From: Streptomyces sp. DT2A-34
Lineage (GTDB): Bacteria; Actinomycetota; Actinomycetes; Streptomycetales; Streptomycetaceae
DNA length: 64,000 nucleotides
NCBI RefSeq assembly: GCF_030499515.1
Contig: NZ_JASTWJ010000001.1
Span: 7,172,001 to 7,236,000, forward strand
Direction: 5' to 3'
Part shown: positions 1-9,508 of the stretch, in pieces
How the letters are laid out: every line of letters begins with the position of its first letter
How positions within the stretch are numbered: position 1 is the first letter of the stretch
Translations under genes and position numbers: made by a program
Notes under the pieces: model-generated
What the model saw: the letters and a program-made list of their open reading frames with translations, nothing else
Databases searched by the model: none
Told to the model about the DNA's origin: nothing

Positions 1-560
1 GCGCGCACGTAGGTGCAGCGGTACGAGCTGACCGACGGCATCCAGGTGGCCGGGTCCTGGTCGCTCTTGGCCTGGTTCACGTTGTCCGTGACGGCGATCA
101 GCTGCGGGCGGGTCAGGTCGTTGGCGAAGGCCTGCCGGCGGGAGGTGGTCCAGCTGTCGGCGCCGGAGTCCCAGGCCTCGGCCAGCGGGACGAGGTGGTC
201 GATGTCGACGTCGGAGGCGGCGGTCCAGGTGGCGCCGTCGTACGGGGAGAACCAGCTGCCGCTGGTGGCGGCGCAGGCGGAGTCCTGGACGACGTTCGTG
301 CCGTCGCGCTTGAGGACGACCTCGCGGGTGTTGCAGGTGCCGGACTGGGTGATCCAGTGCGGGAAGAGGTCGCGGTCGTAGCCGGTGCGGTCCTCGGTGG
401 CCACGGTGAGCGAGGCGAGGTAGGTGCGGGCGGTGGCGCCGCTGACCGGCGTGGGGAGCGCCGCGGAGGCGGTCGGGGCGTTGAACAGTGCGACGGAGGC
501 TATGAGGCCGCTGAGGGCCGCGAGTATGCTGACCCGTCGACGCGCGTAGAACTTCGACAT
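1..560 (-). CDS. Secreted HNH-family (DUF1524-like) endonuclease-type protein, 3' end cut by window
   Basis: About 186 residues are visible before the left edge cuts the gene. The ATG at 560 has an AAGGGAG ribosome site a few bases upstream. Residues 1-33 are a typical Sec signal peptide (positive start, hydrophobic stretch, Ala-Ser-Ala end), so the protein is exported. The core carries the Asp-His-Leu-Val-Pro box at about residues 121-125, within DIDHLVPLAEAWDSG, which is the metal/catalytic region of this HNH subgroup. Cysteines at about 76, 96 and 182 may form disulphides outside the cell. Such proteins are common in Streptomyces. A role as an extracellular nuclease is inferred from the family; no substrate can be read from the sequence. 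Confidence 0.85.
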   Translation of the reverse strand, partial: MSKFYARRRVSILAALSGLIASVALFNAPTASAALPTPVSGATARTYLASLTVATEDRTGYDRDLFPHWITQSGTCNTREVVLKRDGTNVVQDSACAATSGSWFSPYDGATWTAASDVDIDHLVPLAEAWDSGADSWTTSRRQAFANDLTRPQLIAVTDNVNQAKSDQDPATWMPSVSSYRCTYVR

Positions 561-708
561 GCGAACTCCCTTGGGAGGTGGGGGTGTTGGCGTGCGAGCG
601 AGGCAATGCTCGCGGCGCCGCGTTGCGGGGAGGTGTGCGTCGGGTAAGAAGTTAATGACGCGCACATGACACGACAAGGTTGAGTGCGGGACTTTCTTCC
701 TGTGAATC

Positions 709-753
709 GCTCGACGGGGCGTTCGACGGGACGTTCGACGGACGTTCGACGGC
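709..753. repeat. Short direct repeats (CGTTCGACGG) in promoter region
   Basis: Four near-copies of an 11-13 base unit with core TTCGACGG lie just upstream of the Mn2+ riboswitch. A possible -10 element (TACGAT, 760-765) follows, placing transcription start close to the riboswitch 5' end. The repeats could bind a regulator or be simple slippage; the sequence does not decide. Confidence 0.5.
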
Positions 754-773
754 ATCGCGTACGATGGGCGGCG

Positions 774-880
774 CAGAAGGGGAGTAGCTCTTCGCCGGAC
801 CGTCGACATACTGCTCAGCTCGCCTGAGCCGGCGCCCGGAGGCGGACCTCGTCCATGAGGTCGGCCAGCGAGACCTTCGG
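774..880 (+). promoter_or_regulatory. yybP-ykoY manganese riboswitch
   Basis: The conserved landmarks of the yybP-ykoY class are present in order: AGGGGAGTAGC at 778-788, GTCGACATAC at about 802-811, and GCGAGACCTTC at 868-878. GAAGG (776-780) pairs with CCTTC (874-878) to close P1. The class binds Mn2+ and switches on exporters when Mn2+ is high. Downstream, CGGCACGG (905-912) and CCGTGCCG (928-935) form a perfect 8-bp hairpin that is probably part of the expression platform. There is no U-tract, so control at translation or by Rho is more likely than intrinsic termination. The next gene is a GDT1-type Mn2+/Ca2+ transporter, the classical target. Confidence 0.92.
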
Positions 881-1003
881 CAAGCAGTGCACGCCCGTGT
901 CGTACGGCACGGGCGACGAGTGTGCTGCCGTGCCGAGGTGTCGTAGCGCGATGATCGCACTGACAATGCTCTCGGTGGGGCGGCCCCGACCGATTGAGGA
1001 ACC

Positions 1004-1585
1004 TTGATCAGCTTCACCGTGACGGCGGTCGTCTTCGGCGTCGTCTTCCTCGCCGAACTGCCCGACAAGACCGCGCTCGCCGGACTCGTCCTCGGTACGC
1101 GCTATCGCGCCTCCTACGTCTTCGCCGGTGTCGCCGCCGCGTTCGCCGTCCATGTCGCGCTGGCCGTGGCGGCCGGCAGTGTGCTGACGCTGCTGCCGCA
1201 GCAGATCGTGCACGCGCTGACGGGTGTGCTCTTCCTGGGTGGCGCGGCCGTGCTGCTCATGAAGGGGGACGAGGACGAGGAGGAGGTCCGCAAGCCGGAG
1301 AACCAGTCCTTCTGGAAGGTGTCCGGGGCCGGGTTCATGCTCATCCTGGTCGCCGAGTTCGGGGATCTGACGCAGATCATGACGGCGAATCTCGCGGCGC
1401 GTTACGACGATCCGCTGTCGGTCGGGCTCGGTGCGGTGCTGGCGCTGTGGGCCGTGGCGGGGATCGGGATCGTCGGGGGGAAGGCGTTGATTCGGCGGGT
1501 GCCGTTGCGGCTGATCACCAAGGTGGCGGCGCTGGTGATGCTGGGGCTCGGGGTGTGGAGCCTGTGGGAGGCGATCGCCGGGTGA
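1004..1585 (+). CDS. TMEM165/GDT1 family (UPF0016) Mn2+/Ca2+ exporter
   Basis: 193-residue integral membrane protein with about six transmembrane helices in two homologous halves. Each half carries the family's cation motif: Glu-Leu-Pro-Asp-Lys-Thr at 18-23 and Glu-Phe-Gly-Asp-Leu-Thr at 118-123. The second lacks the usual Lys/Arg before Thr. An acidic cytoplasmic loop (residues 88-100, mostly Asp/Glu) separates the halves. The start is the TTG at 1004 with GAGGA about four bases before it; no ATG or GTG fits better. Family members exchange Mn2+ or Ca2+ for protons. The Mn2+ riboswitch in front makes manganese efflux the most likely job. The gene is monocistronic. Confidence 0.9.
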   Translation: MISFTVTAVVFGVVFLAELPDKTALAGLVLGTRYRASYVFAGVAAAFAVHVALAVAAGSVLTLLPQQIVHALTGVLFLGGAAVLLMKGDEDEEEVRKPENQSFWKVSGAGFMLILVAEFGDLTQIMTANLAARYDDPLSVGLGAVLALWAVAGIGIVGGKALIRRVPLRLITKVAALVMLGLGVWSLWEAIAG

Positions 1586-1778
1586 GGCGGCGGTGAGGTG
1601 GGGGTGGGGCGGCGGTGAGGTCCGGGGGTGTGTCGTGGGCGGGCGGCTTTGGGTGAGTGGCCGGGTGGGGGAGCGGCGGCTGCGGGTGAGCGGGTGTGGT
1701 GGGCCGGGGCCGAGCTGAACTGTCGGTGAACTGTTTCCGGAGGCGGTAGCGGGATCGGGCCTCGGTTTTGTACCGTGA

Positions 1779-1803
1779 GGGAACAAAGTGGTTCCCGCCC
1801 GTT
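1779..1803. promoter_or_regulatory. Perfect 6-bp inverted repeat and possible ECF-type promoter
   Basis: GGGAAC (1779-1784) and GTTCCC (1791-1796) form a perfect inverted repeat with a 6-base spacer. GGAAC also sits 16 bases before CGTT (1800-1803), the spacing expected of some ECF sigma promoters. Either reading would control the HAD gene about 80 bases downstream. Weak evidence only. Confidence 0.35.
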
Positions 1804-1884
1804 TTCCCTGACCGGCGGGCGGGGCCACCTTGTCCCTCCCGGGGCCACCCTGTACCCCCGGTGCCCCTCGCCCTGGAGCTGTCG

Positions 1885-2562
1885 ATGCCGGCCACCACCG
1901 TGCCCACCACGCCCACTGTGCTCACCGCCCGTGCCCTCCTGCTCGACATGGACGGCACCCTCGTCAACTCCGACGCCGTCGTGGAACGGATCTGGCGTCG
2001 CTGGGCCGAACGGCACGGGCTGGACGGGGACGAGGTGATGAAGGTCGCGCACGGACGCCAGGGGCACGCCTCGATGGCGCTGCTGCTGCCCGAGCGGCCG
2101 ATGGAGCAGAACCACGCGGACAACGCCCGCATGCTCGCCGAGGAGACGGCGGACGTGGAGGGTGTGGTGCCGATTCCGGGGGCGCCGGAGTTTCTGGCCT
2201 CGCTGCGGGGGTTGCCGCATGCGCTTGTGACCTCGGCGGATGTCGCGCTGTCCACGGCGCGGATGGCTGCGGCCGGGCTGGAGCTGCCGGAGGTGCGGGT
2301 GACCGCGGAGTCTGTGGGCGCGAGCAAGCCCGACCCGGAGGGGTTTCTGAAGGGGGCGGCCGAGTTGGGGGTCGCGCCGGGGGACTGTGTTGTGTTCGAG
2401 GACTCGGGGGCCGGCATCCAGGCGGGGCGCTCCGCGGGGATGCGGGTGGTGGGGGTTGGGGCGCGGGCCGCAGTTCATGGGCCGGATGTGGTGGTCCCGG
2501 ATCTGCGAGAGGTGCGGGTCGAGGCTGCGGTGGGCGGGGAGATTCGGCTGTACGTCGGTTAG
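1885..2562 (+). CDS. HAD-IA family sugar-phosphate phosphatase
   Basis: 225 residues with all four HAD motifs: Asp21-x-Asp23-Gly-Thr (nucleophile and acid), Thr116-Ser117, Lys148 in Ser-Lys-Pro-Asp-Pro, and Glu172-Asp173 in Phe-Glu-Asp-Ser-Gly-Ala-Gly. A helical cap (about residues 35-95) between motifs I and II marks subfamily IA. The ATG at 1885 has GGAG six bases before it; a GTG at 1861 is in frame but less well placed. The closest named groups are sugar or sorbitol-6-phosphatases, so cytoplasmic dephosphorylation of a small sugar phosphate is likely. The exact substrate is not readable. Confidence 0.85.
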   Translation: MPATTVPTTPTVLTARALLLDMDGTLVNSDAVVERIWRRWAERHGLDGDEVMKVAHGRQGHASMALLLPERPMEQNHADNARMLAEETADVEGVVPIPGAPEFLASLRGLPHALVTSADVALSTARMAAAGLELPEVRVTAESVGASKPDPEGFLKGAAELGVAPGDCVVFEDSGAGIQAGRSAGMRVVGVGARAAVHGPDVVVPDLREVRVEAAVGGEIRLYVG

Positions 2563-2691
2563 GAGCCCCGGCGTGGTGGCTGGGCGGCGGGGCGTCGCGC
2601 AGCCCGGTGCTGACGGGGTGCCGCCCTTCTTCGGGCCGCGAGCCGCCCTGGGCGGCACGAATGCCCGCGGCTGAGCGGACGGCCCTGCAGC

Positions 2692-2750
2692 GGCCTAGGG
2701 GCGCGGGGAACTGCGCGACCAGCCACACGCAACCTGTAGCCGCCAGTGGA
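2692..2750. repeat. Streptomyces REP-like GC-rich element, short form
   Basis: Contains GGGGCGCGGGG followed by a CGCGACCAGCCAC block. The same core, in a longer form, recurs at about 30125-30200 and 61805-61885. This is a ubiquitous small intergenic repeat in Streptomyces genomes. Here it lies between two convergent genes. Confidence 0.6.
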
Positions 2751-2831
2751 CGCGAAGTCCCGAGTGCTTGGGCGAACGACCCTCGCAACAGTGCCGCCCA
2801 CCTCGCAGGCCCCGGCTCGCCCAGCGCAGCG

Positions 2832-3887
2832 TCACGGTTCCGTCGTCTCCGACTCCAGCTTCTCCCTCGTCGCCAGGTCGTACACCCCGTACTCCTCCGG
2901 CTGGATCCCCCGTGCCCACTGGTACCTGCTGACCGCGTCCTCCACGCCCTCGTTGTAGCTGCCGCCGGGCTCCCTCGTGTAGAGGCCGAGTTGGGTCAGG
3001 CGGAGTTCCAGTTCCGTGACCTCGGGGCCCCGGTCGCCGCGGCTGAGGGTCGGGGGCTCCGGCTCCCGGGCGGCGGCGGATTCCTCCTGGGCGTCCGGGG
3101 CCTCGGCCGCTGAGGGGGGCGTCGTGGGTTCGGTCGAGCGTGCCGGTGTCGGGGACGCGCTCGACCTCGACGGCGACGGTGAGGGGGACGCGCTCTCCGT
3201 GGGCGACGCGGGCGCGGGCGGCGGCACCGGACGCGTCGACGGCCCGGTCGGTGACGGCTCCTCGGACGCCTCGCTCGTCGACGGGACCGGGACGCTTGCC
3301 CGTACGTCGTCCGGCAGTGCCGTGTCCCGTGACGGCGCCTCGTACGTGAACAGTCCGCTCGCCAAGCCGGCCGCCGCCACTACGGCCACGAGTGCTCCGC
3401 CCACGCCCAGCAGGGCGATACGCGTACGGCGGTGGCGGGCACCCTCGCCCGGCGCGTCGGTCCCGGTGCCCTCGTCGCCCACGGCCGCGTCCGGCTCGAA
3501 CAGGCTCAGGTCCCGTGTGCTCGGTGTCGTCGCCGCCGGGGACAGCGGGGTGGGGAGTGTCGAGGTCGGTTCGGTGGCGGGCGGGGCGGGGGCCGGGGTG
3601 AGGCCCGGGGCGGTCGGCGGTATCGCCCGTAGCGGCACCGTTTCGCCGTCGCCCTCCAGCTCCACGTACGGGCGTATCCGCAGGGGGTCGAAGTCCTCCG
3701 CCGCGGCCGCCTGCGCCGTACGGGCGTCGCGCAGGGCCTCGGACACGCGCTGCCCGCAGCCGCACGACGGGGTGTTGTCGGCCGCTCTCGGCGCCCCGCA
3801 CTCCGGACAAAGGTGGCCATTCGGGCTATCCGTGCGTTCCAGGCCTTCCGGGCCCTTCGCTCCCTCGGTTTCCCTCGGCTCTGTCAC
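2832..3887 (-). CDS. Zinc-ribbon / membrane / peptidoglycan-binding-domain protein
   Basis: 351 residues from a GTG at 3887 with AGGGGAGGGG upstream. Order of parts: an N-terminal zinc ribbon (Cys27, Cys30, Cys42, Cys44), a charged and Pro-rich cytoplasmic stretch, one transmembrane helix at about 154-178, a long Pro/Ser/Thr linker (about 190-275), and a C-terminal peptidoglycan-binding domain (about 285-345, with Gly-Asp-Arg-Gly-Pro-Glu-Val and a Tyr-Gln-Trp-Ala motif). The topology puts the ribbon inside the cell and the binding domain in the wall, as expected of a protein that anchors or senses cell wall from the membrane. There is no enzymatic domain. It is divergent from the following efflux gene with about 160 bases between. 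Confidence 0.82.
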   Translation of the reverse strand: MTEPRETEGAKGPEGLERTDSPNGHLCPECGAPRAADNTPSCGCGQRVSEALRDARTAQAAAAEDFDPLRIRPYVELEGDGETVPLRAIPPTAPGLTPAPAPPATEPTSTLPTPLSPAATTPSTRDLSLFEPDAAVGDEGTGTDAPGEGARHRRTRIALLGVGGALVAVVAAAGLASGLFTYEAPSRDTALPDDVRASVPVPSTSEASEEPSPTGPSTRPVPPPAPASPTESASPSPSPSRSSASPTPARSTEPTTPPSAAEAPDAQEESAAAREPEPPTLSRGDRGPEVTELELRLTQLGLYTREPGGSYNEGVEDAVSRYQWARGIQPEEYGVYDLATREKLESETTEP

Positions 3888-4025
3888 GCGTTCGTCCCCT
3901 CCCCTCGCGAACTCCCCAGATTATGCAGACGTTCCTCACGCTGCCTCCCCAACCCCCGGAAGGGCCGCTTCCAAACGGACTCGACAGGCCATAACGGGGC
4001 GCAGCGATCATGATGGGAGGGGTAA

Positions 4026-6200
<2,175 letters not shown>

Positions 6201-6269
6201 CCTGCGGCGGCCTGTTGCTGTTCGGTGGGGGTGCGGGTAGTGCCTTGGGTTGCGTGGTGGGTCGGGGCC

Positions 6270-6365
6270 GTGCCGGGGGGTGTCCGTCCTCGGTCGGGCG
6301 GTGGGCGTTGGGCTAGAGGTGCCGTGTCTTGACGCCCGACTCTGCGGGCGGACACCCCCCGGCAC
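6270..6365. repeat. Long imperfect hairpin with 17-bp perfect terminal inverted repeats
   Basis: GTGCCGGGGGGTGTCCG (6270-6286) is the exact reverse complement of 6349-6365. Inside, GTCGGGCG (6293-6300) pairs with CGCCCGAC (6333-6340). The whole unit is 96 bp with no coding capacity. It is too large and U-poor for a normal terminator, and looks like a miniature inverted-repeat element or a structured RNA. Confidence 0.75.
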
Positions 6366-6553
6366 GTCCCCTTGCCGCCGTACGCGGGTGCGGGCGTCCC
6401 GCCCAAGCCGGGGGGCCGTCGTGCGCCGCAGCCGGGAGCCGCCCCGCCCCGGCCGGGGGGCCGTCCCGCGCCGCAGCCGCGGGCCGTCCCGCCCCATCCG
6501 CGGGCAGTCGTGCCGCTGGGGCGGCACGGGTGGGCGCGGGCGGCGCCCCGTCA
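6366..6553. other. Extreme GC stretch without recognisable gene
   Basis: Filled with short diverged repeats of CCGGGGGGCCGTC, GCCGCAGCCG and CCGCGGGC type. Reading frames here have no start with a ribosome site and no family resemblance. I see no gene. Confidence 0.6.
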
Positions 6554-6775
6554 GTGCCGGGCCGCGCGACCTACCCCGCCCGGCCCGGACGCCGGGTGCG
6601 CCAGTAGGCGGGCTGTGTCTCTGGCTCGGGTCGGCCGACGGAGTCACCCCGTGCCGGGCTGCGCGACCTACTCCCGCCCGGTCCGGACGCCGGGTGCGCC
6701 AGTAGGCGGGCTGTGTCTCTGGCTCGGGTCGGCCGACGGAGTCACCCCGTGCCGGGCTGCGCGACCTAACGCCGC
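6554..6775. repeat. 97/98-bp direct duplication with partial third copy
   Basis: Two nearly identical units begin with GTGCCGGGC at 6554 and 6651; the start of a third is at 6749. Each contains a ~50-base block from GACGCCGGGTGCGCCAGTAG to GGCCGACGGAGTCACCCC. The first unit is preceded by CGCCCCGTCAGTGC, the same bases that end the GNAT gene at 6783-6796, suggesting the array grew from the gene's 3' flank. Confidence 0.85.
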
Positions 6776-6790
6776 GCACCCTTCGCCCCG

Positions 6791-7291
6791 TCAGTGCAGG
6801 GCCTTGGTGAACCAGTGTTCGGCGTAGGTGTCGTCGTTGTGGGGGGCCGTCTCCTCGTAGCCGAGGCTCGTGTACAGGGCGCGTGCCTCTGTCAGGTCGT
6901 GGCGGGTGTCCAGGACCATGCGGGTGGCTCCGAGGGAACGGGCCGTGGCCTCGGCGGCCTGGACGAGGGCCTGGCCGCCTCCCTTGCCGCGCATCGGCTC
7001 GTGGACGAACACCCGCTTCAGTTCCGCGGTGCCCGCGTCCAAGAGGCGTACGCCTGCTGAACCGGCCGGCTCCCCCGTGTAGCGGGCCACCAGCAACGTG
7101 CCTTTCGGTGGCCGGAGTTCGTCCCAGGTGTGCGCGGCGATCTCGCGGTCCAGCTCGGCGGGGTCGGTGCGGTGGCCCTCGTGCAGGAGGTAGTAGCGGT
7201 CGCTGACCTCCGTGTAGTACGCCCGCCAGAGGGCGGTGGCGGCGGGGGAGTCGGGGGGTTCCGGGGCGACGGTCCAGGTCATGTCGGACAT
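6791..7291 (-). CDS. GNAT family N-acetyltransferase
   Basis: 166 residues from the ATG at 7291 (a second ATG at 7282 is in frame). The acetyl-CoA binding motif appears as Val-Phe-Val-His-Glu-Pro-Met-Arg-Gly-Lys-Gly-Gly-Gly-Gln-Ala at about residues 97-111, followed by the helix, beta-4/5 region and the Ala-Leu-Tyr-Thr-Ser-Leu-Gly-Tyr signature near 140-147. This is a cytoplasmic acyl transfer enzyme; the acceptor is unknown. No Shine-Dalgarno sequence precedes the start (the upstream strand is pyrimidine-rich), so the message may be leaderless. It is divergent from the next gene by about 115 bases. Confidence 0.85.
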   Translation of the reverse strand: MSDMTWTVAPEPPDSPAATALWRAYYTEVSDRYYLLHEGHRTDPAELDREIAAHTWDELRPPKGTLLVARYTGEPAGSAGVRLLDAGTAELKRVFVHEPMRGKGGGQALVQAAEATARSLGATRMVLDTRHDLTEARALYTSLGYEETAPHNDDTYAEHWFTKALH

Positions 7292-7406
7292 TGTCGGAGG
7301 GGGAGCCGGTGGGCCCGCAAGCGAATATGGGCTGGGTTGGGTCGGGTGCGTCCGGGACGCCCCACGGGGGCTGTTTGAGGGGTGCCTTCCGGGCAACCCG
7401 GCAGAT

Positions 7407-8093
7407 ATGTCCACAGGTGTGATCGTTCTGATCGTGATTGCGGCGGTCGTCGTCGTGCTCGGCGCGGCCGTCCTGGCTCTACGCGCTCGGGGTGCGCAGG
7501 GCAGCCGGGGTCTGAGGCGGCGCTTCGGGCCCGAATACGAGCGGGCCGTGGCCCGGCACGACGGAGACGCCAAGGCCGCCGAGCGTGAGCTCGCCCAGCG
7601 GGTGGAGCGGCACGGCGGGCTGCGGGAGCGGCCGCTGGAGCCGGTCGAGCTCGAGCGGTTCGAGGCCCGCTGGACGGCGGCCCAGGAGCGCTTCGTCGAC
7701 TCGCCGAAGGAGGCCGTCGGCGAGGCGGACCGGCTGCTCGCGGACGTGGCGCGGGCCCGGGGTTTCCCGGACGGCGCCCAGTACGAGGAGCAGCTCGCGG
7801 CCCTGTCCGTGCACCACGCGGACCGTGTGCAGGGCTACCGGCACGTGCACCGCGTCGCCCATGCGCGGGTGGGCGGCGGCCAGGAAGGCGGTGAGCCGGG
7901 TACCGAGGAGATGCGCGAGGCCATGATCGAGGCCCGGGGAATGTTCGAGGAGCTGACGGCCCCGGTCGCGCGTCACCGCGGGGAGCCCCACGAGTCCCGG
8001 AGGGACACCGGCGGGCGGGGGTCCGCCCGCACCGACGGCCACCGCGGCCATCTGCCGTGGACGTTCTCAGGACGCCACGCGAAGGGGAGTTGA
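7407..8093 (+). CDS. Membrane-anchored hypothetical protein with FVD-P-AV-EAD motif
   Basis: 228 residues: a short N-terminal transmembrane helix (about residues 4-27), then a highly charged, mostly helical cytoplasmic or surface domain. Residues 95-115 carry Phe-Val-Asp-Ser-Pro-Lys-Glu-Ala-Val-Gly-Glu-Ala-Asp-Arg-Leu-Leu, repeated almost exactly in the neighbouring downstream protein. No enzymatic motif is visible. The ATG at 7407 lacks a clear ribosome site. I know similar conserved Streptomyces proteins without a function. It is followed within six bases by its smaller relative, so the two are probably an operon and may act together. Confidence 0.75.
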   Translation: MSTGVIVLIVIAAVVVVLGAAVLALRARGAQGSRGLRRRFGPEYERAVARHDGDAKAAERELAQRVERHGGLRERPLEPVELERFEARWTAAQERFVDSPKEAVGEADRLLADVARARGFPDGAQYEEQLAALSVHHADRVQGYRHVHRVAHARVGGGQEGGEPGTEEMREAMIEARGMFEELTAPVARHRGEPHESRRDTGGRGSARTDGHRGHLPWTFSGRHAKGS

Positions 8094-8098
8094 GTGAC

Positions 8099-8572
8099 AT
8101 GACGGACGCGACGACCGGCAGGGGACGACCTGACTACGAGCCGGCGACGAGCGGGCCCGCGGCCGTGCCCACCGGCGGGACGGAGCGCGGCGGCATGGAG
8201 TCGCGCGTCTCGACGCCGGGCGGGATCGGCACGAAGAGCGGGCGCACGGAGAGCGGGCACATGGAGAGCGGGCACGAGGACGCGCCGCTGTTTCCGCATG
8301 ACGAGTCCGACAAGTTCGAGCTGCAGCTGCAGCACGCGGTCTCCGGGTTCGTCGACGGCCCCCGGGCCGCCGTCGAGGAGGCCGACCATGTGCTGGAGGA
8401 GCTCACCGGCCGTTTGACCGAGGAGGTGGCGCAGCGCCGCCGTACGCTGCGTGGATCCTGGCAGTCCATGGACGTGGCCGAGGACAAGCCCGGTTCGTCC
8501 ACCGACACCGAGCAGCTTCGGCTCGCTCTGCGCGACTACCGCGAGCTGGCGGAACGGCTGCTACACGTCTGA
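8099..8572 (+). CDS. Hypothetical protein related to its upstream neighbour
   Basis: 157 residues from the ATG at 8099, preceded by GAAGGGGAG. The first 65 residues are low-complexity, rich in Gly, Glu, Ser and His. The rest is helical and contains Phe-Val-Asp-Gly-Pro-Arg-Ala-Ala-Val-Glu-Glu-Ala-Asp-His-Val-Leu (about 84-99), matching the upstream protein. It has no membrane segment, so it is probably cytoplasmic. The 3' end overlaps the convergent DUF1992 gene by 12 bases. Function unknown. Confidence 0.75.
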   Translation: MTDATTGRGRPDYEPATSGPAAVPTGGTERGGMESRVSTPGGIGTKSGRTESGHMESGHEDAPLFPHDESDKFELQLQHAVSGFVDGPRAAVEEADHVLEELTGRLTEEVAQRRRTLRGSWQSMDVAEDKPGSSTDTEQLRLALRDYRELAERLLHV

Positions 8573-8998
8573 GCCGTCCGACCGGGAACCGTTCGCCGCC
8601 GTCCGGCGCTCCCGCCACTGCCGTACGACCTCTTCGACGTCGTACGGCTTGCGGCCCAGGGGAGGGCCGGGCGGCGGCTTCAGCAGCATGTCGCGGATCT
8701 TGACGTTCACGTCCGTGATGATCTTCCGGACGATCCGTTCGCTGGGGGCCGTGTAGGCCGCCGTCAGCGCGTCCTCCGCCTCCTTGCGCAGGGCCAGGGC
8801 CGGGGGCAGGACCGACAGGCCCTCGCGGGCCATTTTGCGCTTGACCCACCACAGTTCGTCGTACGGGGATTCCAGGTCGTTCGGCAGGAGTTTGCCGGCT
8901 CCGGGCAGTCTGTCGAAGTCGCCGCGCGCCTGCGCGTCGTGGATCTGCTTGTCGACCCAGGACTCGAACGGAACACCGGGGGGCTTTCGCTCGGTCAT
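8561..8998 (-). CDS. DUF1992 domain protein (DnaJ-homologue conserved region)
   Basis: 145 residues with the DUF1992 signature near the N terminus: a Trp-Val-Asp-Lys-Gln-Ile-His-Asp-Ala box followed by Gly-Asp-Phe-Asp-Arg-Leu-Pro-Gly-Ala-Gly-Lys. The ATG at 8998 is the natural start. The domain occurs alone in bacteria and in DNAJC28-type proteins in eukaryotes; its molecular role is not established. It is a soluble cytoplasmic protein and converges on the preceding gene with a 12-base overlap. Confidence 0.88.
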   Translation of the reverse strand: MTERKPPGVPFESWVDKQIHDAQARGDFDRLPGAGKLLPNDLESPYDELWWVKRKMAREGLSVLPPALALRKEAEDALTAAYTAPSERIVRKIITDVNVKIRDMLLKPPPGPPLGRKPYDVEEVVRQWRERRTAANGSRSDGSDV

Positions 8999-9095
8999 GA
9001 GTTCATTGTGCCGGACGCGGCGGTGCCGGGCGATTTATCATGCGGCGTCGGTGGCCAACACGGCTGCCGTACAAGGAGTTTCAGGAGGAACGCAC

Positions 9096-9488
9096 GTGCT
9101 CGAACTCACCATGGCCGCCGTGTCCGCGGCGGACGAGGGTGCCACGGCCGGCATGCTCATGGCCGACGCGCCCAGCGAGCCGGGTGCCGTGCTGCGGGTG
9201 GGCCGGGACAAGACGGTGTGCCGGCTCTCGACGCCGGACGACTGGCTGTTCGTGTCGCGGGTCCACCTGGAGTTCCTGTGCGGCCCGGACGGCGGGTGGC
9301 AGGTGAGCTGGCTGCGTGGCTCGCAGGCCGACCCTTCCTCCGAGGTGCGGCTGACCGTGGGGGAGTACGCCCAGCCGATCGGCTACGGCGGGACGGTGCC
9401 GCTGCCCAGGGGCGGCAGCGGCGAGATCGTCATCCAGGACCGTACGGCGCCGCGCAGCGTCAACGTCGGTTTCTATCAGGAGGCTTGA
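9096..9488 (+). CDS. FHA-like domain protein
   Basis: 130 residues from a GTG at 9096 with GGAGG seven bases before it. The sequence has the skeleton of a forkhead-associated domain: Val-Gly-Arg near residue 36, Ser-Arg-Val-His at about 53-56 (the phosphothreonine-binding Ser/His region), and the later beta strands. It is short and carries nothing else. FHA domains bind phosphothreonine peptides, so a partner of Ser/Thr kinase signalling is plausible, but no kinase gene is nearby. Divergent from the DUF1992 gene. Confidence 0.7.
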   Translation: MLELTMAAVSAADEGATAGMLMADAPSEPGAVLRVGRDKTVCRLSTPDDWLFVSRVHLEFLCGPDGGWQVSWLRGSQADPSSEVRLTVGEYAQPIGYGGTVPLPRGGSGEIVIQDRTAPRSVNVGFYQEA

Positions 9489-9508
9489 GAGGCGAGCGGG
9501 GCGGTGGC

